From Sipunculus nudus (Eukaryota > Annelida > Sipuncula > Golfingiida > Sipunculidae): DNA of 64,000 nt. The notes below the pieces were generated by a model. The model saw only the letters and a program-made list of their open reading frames with translations, had not been told where the DNA came from and ran no database searches. Shown piece after piece: positions 1-9,464 of the stretch. The DNA lies in assembly GCA_026874595.1 (NCBI GenBank), contig CM049319.1:65030417-65094416 (forward strand), read 5' to 3'. Numbering within the stretch: the stretch's first letter is position 1; each line of letters starts with the position of its first letter. The position numbers and the translations under genes are program-made.

Positions 1-960
1 CGTTTGTCTTCTGTAGGTTTACCCATACTATTTTGAAAATGATTGGAGCTAGCATCATGAAATTTAATGCAAAAATTTAGCCATCTGAAAATTTTCTTAA
101 ATTTTATAGAGAAAAAGCTAAAAAAACTTTAAAAATCTTTTCCAAAACACTCAAGCCAAATTGTTCAATATTTCACAGAAATAATCTTTTATACCATCTC
201 CCTCAATTTTGTTCAGGAAGTTGAACTTAGTCATCTGTCCAAAAAAGCATACTAAAATGACAGTCTCAGAAACAGCCAGAGCTATCATCACCAAATTTTT
301 TGCCAGTGTTGGTCACATGAGTCATATATGAAATTCAGGTATTGGTGGCGCCACCTGAATTGACCTATTTTTGTACGGGGGTCATTGGTCATCTGTACAT
401 TAATCCATAATTTCTCAGGAATAGCAGGAGCTACCATTCCCAGATTTTATGCAATTATCTGTCACATATCAAATTTTGTGGGATTCAGCTTACTTTTTGC
501 TATCTGCATTTACTTAGATTTTATAAGGAAAAAGCTGACAATATTTTAAAAGTCGTCTTCTTGTAGACGGTCCAGCCAAATTGTTAAATATTTTACATAA
601 ATGATCCCAGAGGCAAGCCCTCTCAAGTTTGTTCAAATGGTATGCATTTGCTGAATTTTAGTGGAGTTACACAAATTTGAACAGTCATTTGGCCAAGTAA
701 GCATACTGACATAGTACTCTCAGAAATGACAGAAGCTAGCATTACCAGGTATTGTGCAAATGTTGGTCACATGACTCATATTTGAAGTTGTAGATTTAGT
801 GGTGCCACCTACATTGACCTGTTTTTATGGGCAAAAAACCTCATAATTTTAGCCTCTTTCAGCTTATTGATGCAACTGTCAAGTTGAATTGTTCAATTTT
901 TCAAAAGAATTATCCTAGGACATGGTTCTTTCAACCATATCAGAATATACTGAGTTTGTT
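1..960 (+). repeat. Degenerate tandem repeat, unit about 300-420 bp
   Basis: Matching blocks recur in the same order. An AGCCAAATTGTT-like segment is near 152 and 573. A GGAGCTAGCAT-like segment is near 46, 428 and 731. A GGTGGCGCCACCT-like box is near 345 and again, altered, near 805. A related GGTGGCGCCACCTG box sits at about 62356 inside the second 157-bp array element, so this is probably the 5' part of the same composite repeat family. No coding frame is supported. Confidence 0.6.
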
Positions 961-1295
961 GATTATTGGTTGAGTTGTGAAAAGCTTAAGTTGGTCTTAT
1001 GGCTATTATTATGTCTTTTTCAAACTGAGAACTGCAATAGTGTTCTTCTACAAAATTATTATTTCAATTATATCTTCTGTAACATTGCACAAAAATAATT
1101 CTTAGGTGGCCTTTGTTCAAGTTTACTAGAATGATTTTTGGCAGAACTATTGGACCTTTAACAATGAAAGTACTGCATCTTTTATTATTCTAGATATTTT
1201 GATAAAACGTTTATGAATATGTCGGCTTGAAAAAAGAAATTTTAACCAAAGTCTTTCAGTATGTGTAAACAGATATACCAACAGGCCAAGACTGA
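961..1295. other. Unassigned, AT-rich
   Basis: I see no ORF, repeat unit or motif that I can name. It sits between two repeat arrays and may be internal to the same composite element. Confidence 0.4.
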
Positions 1296-1860
1296 ATCTG
1301 TATCTTTAAATAGGTTGAGAAACTGCCAACTGTTTTAGATTAGGGAACAGATAAAGAGTTCATTCAGTGCAGCCAGATATAGGTCAAGAGTTCAACCAGT
1401 GCAGCCAAGCACATGGCATGTGATCACCTCATGGGTGACATGTGAACACCTCATGGGCACCATGTGAACACTTCATGGGTGTCAAGCCCCTCAGGGCAGG
1501 GCCCCTGCATGAGCTTATGCAATGGTGTGGCTACTATTTCAGATTTGGCAACAGGCTAGAGGTCAGTCTGGATCTATTTATAGCTTTGGCAGACTGCCAA
1601 CTGTATCAGATTAGGCAACAGGTCAAGAGTTCACTCAGTGCAGCCAGGTATGGGTTAGGATTTTACTCGGTGCAGTAGCTGCATTCTATTTATAGCTTTG
1701 GCAGACTGCCAACTGTGTCAGATTATGCAACAGGTCAAGAGTTCACTCAGTGCAGCTAGGTACAGGTCAAAAGTTCACTCAGTCTAACCAGGTGCAGGTC
1801 ATGAGTTGACTCAGTGCAGTAGTCTGAGCAAGCAATTTGTCACAGTTCACTCGGGGCAAC
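1296..1860 (+). repeat. Nested minisatellite (112-bp unit with about 27-bp and 22-bp sub-repeats)
   Basis: The block CTATTTATAGCTTTGGCAG recurs at 1574 and 1686, a 112-bp period, with a diverged earlier copy near 1299. Within each unit the phrase GGTCAAGAGTTCACTCAGTG is repeated with small changes. At 1415-1481 a separate sub-array repeats a TGTGAACACCTCATGGG-like 22-bp unit three times. The 78-codon open frame at 1442-1678 is only the repeat read through. Confidence 0.7.
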
Positions 1861-2859
1861 AGCCTTTCTCACCTAAGCCTTGTCAGCCCCATGCATCAGA
1901 CTCAAGGTAAGTTTGATGTATTGGCCTAATATTTTGACCTGTCTATATGTCTTTGATGGCTTTCTCGCTCACAAGACAGGTGTCGCCACCTACCATGACT
2001 TTTGCACACGTTTTTCTCAGGAGGGGTTTGATATATTAGTCTGAAATTGGGCGTATGTATAGCTGATAGCTACGTTGTATACAAGACTGTTGGTGCCAGC
2101 TACAATCTTTTTAGTGTTGTGTGCACCTATGCCAGAATTTCAGCAGTGATGTTTGTGTAATTGTTTCTTATTCAAAATGTTTAGTACTTGCATAGTTCAT
2201 ATACATGAAAAGTAATGGTCCAGCATTGAAGCATTATATCTGGTATATTTCCCAATGCACAGGTTCGCATTAGGCCTGTAGGCCTTGTTTATGTTTCAAC
2301 TAACTAGATCTTGCATGGTTTTAGCAATGATATCAGGCTTTCTCAAAGCTTTTTCCACACTTAGCCCTAAGTGTTGTTCCAAACGCAACAACTGTTCCTT
2401 GTCAACTGTTCAAGTTGATCAGGGCGGGGATTGTCAACAAAGTTGTCTCAGGTTTAAAATCTTCCATGTAAGATGTTAAAACAATAACAAAAAAAAAACA
2501 AAAAAAAACACTGAGATAAATCCTGTAAACAATGTACTGAAAACAATATGTAATCTTGTTAACAATGTATGATAAAACGTGTCCAGGTCAAGGTCTAATA
2601 AATTTTCAATACTTTTAATCATCCCGGACGAGCCCCCAATTTTATCTCACGGAAACTAATATCAACAGATCACGTATGCGTGATGAACATAAATTTTGTC
2701 AAGGACATAAAAAAATCAGATTCTGTAACACAATAAAAAGGGGCACCTGTAACAATATACACATATATATATATATATCTGCATGAGAAAATTAGTATGT
2801 AAGGCAAACTTAACTAGACTTGTTGTAATTGTCATGCGACACATTCATGGATCTCCAGC
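1861..2859. other. Inter-array DNA with small simple repeats
   Basis: No gene is recognised. It holds another GGTGTCGCCACCT-like box near 1979, an A-rich stretch near 2490-2510 and a short (TA)n tract near 2764-2778. The box suggests it is still inside the composite repeat. Confidence 0.4.
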
Positions 2860-4940
2860 TCTACCTCCCCCACATCCACCCTATCATAGGTCATGGTGAC
2901 CTATATTTTGTGACCTACGGGCCGAAAACATGATTTTGAGCACCCAAGCAGTCAGACGGGGCACAAATTGTAGGAGGTCCTAGGACAATGTCCTTGGAAA
3001 CCTAAAATTAGGTCATGGTGACCTATATTTTGTGACCTAAGGGGCGAAAACATGATTTTCGCCACCCTGAATGTCAGATTGGCACACATCTTATCTGTAA
3101 GGCCTAGAATCTTCTAACGCAACATCCTGGGAGGTTCTAGGCAAATCTCCTTGGAAACCTGAAAATAGGTCACGTAGACCTACATTTTGCTACCTACAGG
3201 CCGAAAACAGGATTTTGAGCACCCAGAAAGTCAGATATGGCATAAATTGTATCTGTTAGGCCTAGGATCTTTTAATGTAAGATTCTGAGACATCCTTGGC
3301 AAATGTGCTTGCAAACCTGAAATAAGGTCACCAAGACCTATATTTTGCGACCTATAGGAAAAGATGTCATATAAGCACCCAGACAGTCAGACAGGGCATA
3401 AATTGTATCCATTAGGCTTAGAATATTCTAAAATAAAATTCAGGGAGGTCCTAGGCAAATGTCCTTGAAAACCTGAAATTAGGTCTTGGTGTCCTAAATT
3501 CTTGGACCTATGAGCCGAAAAATGGTTTGAGCACCCAGACAGTCAGACGGGGCACAAATTGTATCCAATAGGCCTAGAATCTTCTCTCATGACATCCAGT
3601 ATGGTCCTAGGCAAATGTCTATGGAAAGATTAAATCAGATCATGGTGACCTATATTCTGCAACCTATAGGAAAAAGATGTTATATGTGCACCATGAATGT
3701 CAGATAGGTACAAATCGTGTCTGTTAAGTCGAGAATCTTCTAACACAAAAGCTAGGGAGGTTCTAGCTACATCCCTTTATGAAACTAAAATTAGGCCATG
3801 GTGACCTATATTTTGCAACTGAGGCAGAAAAAAATATTTTTAGCACCCAGACAGACGGGGCACATATTGTAACCATTAGGCCTATAATATACTAACATTA
3901 GATTCAGGGAGGTCCCAAGCAAATGTCCATGGAAACAAATTTAGGTCACCTTATGTGACCTATATTCTGTAATCTGCAGGGGAAAAGGTATCATATGAGC
4001 ACCCTGAATGTCAGATTGGCACACATTGTATGCATGAGGCCTAGAATATTCTAAAGCACCATCGAGGGAGGTTAAATCTCTTTGGAGACCAGAAAAGATG
4101 TCATGGTGCACCTAGGCTATATTCTATGTGCTCTGAGCCAAAAGAATATATGGATTTGAGCATCCAGACAGACAAGGTACAAATTGTATCTATTTTCCTT
4201 TGAACCTTATATTGAAAAATCTAGGGAGGTCTTTGGCAAGTCTTCTTTGAATCCTAAAATAGGTAACTTCATTCTTATAATACACGTCAAATATAGTCAG
4301 AAAGGGCACAAATTGTATCCTTATAAGCCTTAAAATCTTCCATCACTACATCCATGGAGATCTTGGCAAATCCCACTGGAAACCTGCATGTGACAGGCCA
4401 AAAACATGATCAGGGTACCTTTAATCTCAAGTGAGTACAAATTTTATGCATTAGGCCTAGATCCACGGCAAATCTCCTTTGGAATTTAAAATTATGTCAT
4501 GGTGACCTATATTCTGCAAGCTACTGGCCAGAAGCATGATTTTGAGCAGTCAGACAGGGCACAAATTGTATCCATTAACCCTAGACCCTTCTTATATGAC
4601 ATTCAGGGAAGTCCTTGCCAATTCTCCTTGAAAAACTGAAATTAGGTCATGGTGACCTATATTCTGCGAGCTATGGACCAGAATAATGATTTTGAGCATC
4701 CAGCCTGACAGGGTACAAATTGTCTATTTTCCTGGGAACCCTCTATTGTGAAATCCGGGGGGGGGGGGGGGTCCTGGGCTGGTCTCCTATAAATCCTTAT
4801 TTTTTTTATTTTCTGTCCATTTTTCAACTTAGTAACATTAGACATAGGCTTTTCTCACAGACAATATATAAAATTAATATAAGAAATGGGCACCAATTCA
4901 AATTTAGCTGAGCGTCATGCCCCATGGGCCACTTGTTGTT
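2860..4940 (+). repeat. Tandem array of about 157-bp units with palindromic AGGTCA-N3-TGACCT sites
   Basis: About 13 degenerate units are marked by a GCACAAATTGTATCCATTAG-like phrase near 2957, 3082, 3239, 3397, 3550, 3708, 3860, 4020, 4177, 4308, 4435, 4560 and 4711. Each intact unit also carries TCCTTGGAAACCTGAAAT, then AGGTCATGGTGACCT, then a second TGTGACCTA and CCGAAAACATGATTTTGAGC. The palindrome is perfect at 2888-2902, 3010-3024 and 4644-4658 and has one mismatch in several other units. The array ends near 4910-4940 in GAGCGTCATGCCCCATGGGC, almost the same end as the array at 60814-62850. It includes a G-run near 4757-4771. Confidence 0.85.
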
Positions 4941-5377
4941 ACTTGATTCATTGCTGTACACTTTCATTCGCTTTTTATACATAAAAAGGAATCTGCCTCT
5001 TGGCGTTAATTCTCAAATTATCAAGGGATAACAGAAAAATAAATCTAATTATGCATCACAGAAAAAAATGATGAATAATTGATGTTTTTCTCTTATTTCG
5101 AGTCTTGAAATGTTACAAGAATATATGTAAAAAATCTAAATGCAGAGTAATACCTCGCCTAACGACCCCTTCTGTTTAGCGACCACCTAGAAATAACGTG
5201 CACTTGTTGACGGTCTCGAGCCTTAATTTGCTCATTATATAAGACCTCACTAAGACGATCGCTTTCCAAAAAGAAAAGACTAAATCAATACAATCTGACC
5301 CTAGTTTATATACTCTTCTTTCCCTGACCCATATCTAAATGAGTTTAATTTTTTTTATAATCCGACAACAATTTTGG
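4941..5377. other. Unassigned; possible transposon end near 5141
   Basis: No gene is visible. A stretch starting near 5148 (AATACCTCGCCTAACGACC) loosely resembles the end of Tigger/pogo elements, but no matching inverted end was found, so it is left as a weak note. Confidence 0.3.
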
Positions 5378-5589
5378 CAGAAGCGGATCCGGGGGGGGGG
5401 GGGGGGTCCAGGGGGTCCGGACCCCCCTTTTTTTATCAGAAACAACGTTTTTTTAAGGGCTTCAGACAAAATTTTGCGGCTTGGACCCCCCCCCCCTTTT
5501 CCAGACCTGGGGACCTTTTTTTGGGGTTTTCATTGGTGTTCCTGGGTTGGACCCCCCCCCCCTTTTCCTAAATCCTGGATCCGCCCCTG
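5378..5589. mobile_element. Short hAT-like MITE rich in poly-C/poly-G
   Basis: The left end CAGAAGCGGATCC and the right end GGATCCGCCCCTG are imperfect inverted repeats, 212 bp apart. Inside are two GGACCCCCCC-plus-TTTTCC modules. The CAGNGGCGGATCC terminus is of the kind seen on hAT-superfamily MITEs (family knowledge). An exact 8-bp target duplication is not visible. The overlapping open frames at 5339-5771 are artefacts of the homopolymers. Similar GGATCC-plus-poly-C scraps occur near 26731 and 27943. Confidence 0.55.
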
Positions 5590-6149
5590 TTTGGGGTTAT
5601 CTCGCTTACATTTTTGTTACTCAGGCGGAGCAACCCTTATTGAGAAAAAAATGTATCCCAAACTTTATTGCCCTGAGGAAGCCACAAAGCAAACAAGTAG
5701 ACATATCCTGTTCTTGTAAGCGAAAAAAGGAGAACAAGGAGCAAAACCCGTCATGTTTTTATTTCCGTTAAAATAATTAAGGATTTATTCAAATTAGGAT
5801 ATTCCATGAAATAGATCGAAAATCAAAAAGCATGTTTTTGGCGTTGTTAGAGATGTCATACCCTACCGTATTTTGTCTTTCTGACAGTGGTCAGCTGAAG
5901 TCTTTATTAAAAATGAATAAAAACTCATGATCCATAGCCTACGTTCATCTTAAAAACACAACAACAGTTGCATATATTTTATAAAAATACCCGGAATTGC
6001 AATTCTTTGGGATTACGTGCGGTCTTTTAAACGCATTACTACCTCAACTGCATATTCTCTTTCAATCATAAAATATTTATAGATATATTTCATCAGAGTA
6101 TGTTCTACCAAGGAAGTTGGCATGCTAGGTTTAATGGAAATGCCTGTAC
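5590..6149. other. Unassigned AT-rich DNA
   Basis: I see no gene, repeat or motif I can defend in this stretch. Confidence 0.4.
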
Positions 6150-6345
6150 AGTCGAGTTGTAAAACTTGGCAATCTCTGCTAGCGACCCGGGTCAGATCCC
6201 CGGCGTTGCTTTGAGAGTGGGGTTACCCGTCCAAGGCCTGTGGTTTATTCCGGGTCCTCCGGGTTTCTCCACCCAAACAGATTACGAAACGCCACCATTA
6301 AGGCCATTGTGAGTACTCGTATAAGTTATTATAACTAGTTTTAGA
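6150..6345 (+). mobile_element. tRNA-derived SINE-like fragment
   Basis: GGGTCAGATCCCC near 6189 resembles a degenerate RNA polymerase III B box. It is followed by a GC-rich body with GGGTCCTCCGGGTTTCTCC near 6254 and a tail CACCATTAAGGCCATTGTGA. The conserved CTCCGG-TTTCTCC block downstream of a B box is common in invertebrate tRNA-SINEs. The A box is not clear and no tail repeat or target duplication was found, so it is probably an old copy. Confidence 0.5.
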
Positions 6346-7185
6346 ATCAACTTATTTGAGCCATAATTAGGTATATCCTGAGTAAGTATCAATGAAATTG
6401 GATGAAAAAGTGACAGAATGATAATAATAAGAACTAGCTGCTCCCGTGGAAAATCCACGGCTCCATCTGATGCATATTTTTGTAATGAGCTGATAGGAAC
6501 TAAACGACGCATATTTTAATCCAAAGGTTTTTGCAGGAACTTTTGTCATGTGTTTCACTTATATGGTATAAAGATAACTTCTGCTAGAATTCTCCAGGAA
6601 CACCCTCCCCCAAAATATGAACATAGACAGAAAAATTATTCTATTCCAGAAATCACACAAAAATATTGTTTCCCCGATAAACAACATAGGTCCGACAGCT
6701 TCATTGTTTGGAAAATATCGTAGATATAATGATTGTATACAGAAACACTCTACCGTGAAAATATATGAAAGATGCTTTGTATTATTTAAAGCTCAGGCGA
6801 CATCGTAAAACACGATGTTTATTCAGTGTAATCAGTTGATAGTATATAGTCTTAGGCATGCTAACAGACACGTGCATTATTTGTATACGCATGTATAGGT
6901 CGTTGAAATATCTTGTACGGGAAACGTTTAGCTGCCAATGTGGAAAATATAGGCGAAGAAAAATATATTCCAACAGTATTAAATTTTTGGTTTAAGAACC
7001 GTAAATTGTCAGGTTGATATATTTCGATGAAAGCATTTTGCAAAGAAACCACTTCAGCCTTGGTTCTTTGGATTGTCTTCCAGCAAATTAAAGCAAAATG
7101 TAATATACAGATTTTGCTGACATTTGTAGAGGGGTAGAGTAAAACTGCATCCTTAATCGATAACATTTTTGAGGGTAATTGGAAT
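6346..7185. other. Unassigned AT-rich DNA
   Basis: Several open frames of 60-100 codons overlap on both strands. None shows a recognisable domain, and their overlap argues against coding. No repeat is evident. Confidence 0.4.
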
Positions 7186-8560
7186 CACCATAATATATTT
7201 TTTTCTTAAGTGCCATTATCACAATTCCACAAAGGAATAATTATAAGGGGCTATTCCTTTGTCCCCAAGTGGAAACCGCCCATTCGTATGCAGTTGTTCT
7301 GCCACTCGCCTGGTGAACCCGTGTTTCTGAACCATGACAATGTTTCACATGAAACGTGCACGTATGAACGAACGACTAATTAGAAGATTCTGTTTTGGTT
7401 TTTAAAGTCCCAAAGAGATTGAGGACCCTTAGAATGGGGGGGCAACCCCCCCCCCCCGCCTCCCGCCCCAGGGCTTCCTTTTGAAAAAAACTTTTTTTTT
7501 CGAACAACCCATTAATCGGCCGAACTATTAAAACCATAGTTTTCATTGAAAGATACTTCTGAATGTATCAAAATCAACATACCTGTAAACCTATAAAACG
7601 GTGATCGTGTAAAGGGTCTCAGCTCTTTGTGTTTAATCAACGGAAAATGCTCACTATTAAAAGATTCATGTGGACATGTGTTCTGCGCTTGAATCTAAAA
7701 TATTTACATCCTTTTGACAAAGTTAACTTCCTTAACAGGCGATATAATGGAAATGGGGTTCAGTGGGGATTACAGGTGGCCTCCTGAAAAATTGTTACAG
7801 GCGAAAAATGTTTTGCTAAACTTTTGTAGAGAGTTAAGGTAAAGACATGTCAATAGTCCATTTCATTTTTCAATATATATTTTCTTATAAACCATTATGA
7901 CAAAGGACCATTCCTTTGTCCCCGAGTGGAGGCCACCCATTCGTATTAATTTATTCTGCCATTCGCAAGGTGATCTCGTGTTACTGAAGCATGACAGTGT
8001 TCACACATACACGTTATATTAAAGGAGATTCTAATGGAGGTCTGTACGCCCTGACTACAGATTCTAGTTTTTTATTTATTGAAAGATGTACTGGTGATAT
8101 TTTTTCATGCTTCACCGTCCCTACAGACAACGGATCTCAATAAATAAATGTGAACCCCCTGTCCTCCCCCCCCCCCCCACCCCAACCCGAATGATAATTA
8201 AGTTGTGGGGCTTCTTTAAAAAAACTTCATAAACACATGACTTGTCTGAACTTTTGAAACCATGGGTATCATGGAATGATATTTTTGAATGTATAAAAAT
8301 CAACATACCTATATCTCATAAAAAATTTGTCAAACGGTAGTCACACCACTTGACTCAGTGCCCAGTTTGGCCAAACTGATGGGACCTCGGGTTGAAAACG
8401 GAGTCTTGTGGTCTTTGGATTAAAAACCTTTACTTCTTTTTGAGAGAGATAATTCCTTTAGAGGAGGCGTAACAATGGATATGGGGATCAATGGAGATTA
8501 TAGTGGACTCGCGTGACCGCGTATTGCACGGAAATGCCTTTTTGGCAGGACATGCGCTCT
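7186..8560 (+). repeat. Diverged tandem duplication, unit about 700 bp
   Basis: Three landmarks recur in order. ATTCCTTTGTCCCCAAGTGG at about 7253 returns at about 7912. GAATGTATCAAAATCAACAT at about 7561 returns near 8288. The GGCGATATAATGGAAATGGG region near 7738 returns near 8466. C-runs lie near 7448 and 8166. No coding content is seen. Confidence 0.6.
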
Positions 8561-9061
8561 GGCCACGGTCTTAACAGGCCAGTGGAAATCCCCGAGGCGC
8601 CTCCTGAAAAATCCTCACAGGCGTGGAGGACCTTGCAGCACAAGAGATATAGGGGCACCTAATGGGGGAAATATTAAAATTATTAATTATTAAGCTTAAT
8701 AGGGCATAATCCCGCAAAATAAAACAAACTTGTTCTAGAAGAGCACACCACCGATACGTCTGCCGAATTTGGAGAGTCAAATCAGAACGGAAGCAGGTAA
8801 ACCGTGGTCTAGAAAAAACTAACTCCGTATTAATTATATAGATAAGAATGCTAAAAACAAATATCTTCACCTAAGGATAGATGGAGATAATCAACTGGGC
8901 CAGGTTGCCTAGGCACCCCCGCTCTTTTTCTTATATCCTCTATTCACCCATTGTGACAGTCTTTATGGGTGCATTTAAATATCTTTTAATGGTTACGTGC
9001 AATCATACCTCAGTGACCGTTCAGCGCCAGGCAATGGTCCTACATGAATTGTTTGGTTTGA
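8561..9061. other. Unassigned, upstream of duplication block A
   Basis: No gene is recognised. The stretch GAGGCGCCTCCTGAAAAATC near 8593 resembles GTGGCCTCCTGAAAAATTG near 7779, so the tandem duplication above may extend slightly into it. Confidence 0.35.
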
Positions 9062-9352
9062 ACCACGTTGCTCATGGTGTAAATCTTTCTATTTTCATTA
9101 GCTGCCCAGTTTTTTTCTCTATGAGGAAAAAAGCAAGAGCTTAGGGTTTTCTGAACACCCATGATGGAGCCAGGTACTATTTTAAAATCATTAACATTTT
9201 GCAGTTCTGGTTTTATTATGACAAATATTTTTTATTACGCATTTATTAAACTTCAGTTAAAGATAAGCATTTCTGGTTTTTTTTCTAAATATTTGTTTTC
9301 ATTACGCAGTTAATTTTACTTTAGTTTCAAGGGCTGAAGAATATCGAGCATA
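9062..9352 (+). promoter_or_regulatory. 5' flank of FMO-A with candidate splice acceptor
   Basis: This region is conserved with the 5' flank of FMO-B (37548-37857). A pyrimidine-rich TTTTACTTTAG ends at 9324, 28 bases before the ATG, and its counterpart TTTATTTTAG ends at 37830 in FMO-B. That suggests a spliced 5' UTR whose first exon and promoter lie further upstream and are not located. No TATA box is assigned. Confidence 0.4.
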
Positions 9353-9464
9353 ATGAAGAAACACGTGTGCGTGATTGGAGCCGGAGTGGCTGGTCTTGTG
9401 TCAATTAAGGAGTGCTTAGAAGAGGGACACGAGGTCACGTGCTACGAACAGTATGACGACATCG
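9353..9464 (+). CDS. FMO-A exon 1 (FAD-binding loop)
   Basis: It encodes residues 1-37 plus one base. It contains GAGVAG (9-14) and E32, and ends in ATCG before the donor GTAAGT, a phase 1 intron. The frame stays open past the donor to 9601, but that tail is intron. Confidence 0.93.

Noticed and set aside
2860-4940. CRISPR-like array
   Set aside because: The whole unit repeats with drift; there are no short identical repeats separated by unique spacers, and the DNA is animal.
5141-5240. Second Tigger-like element
   Set aside because: Only one loose end resembles the family and no inverted partner or TA flank pair was found.
5339-5771. Three overlapping open frames of 65-126 codons rich in Pro and Gly
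   Set aside because: They are created by poly-C/poly-G runs in a MITE and have no domain or composition like a real protein.
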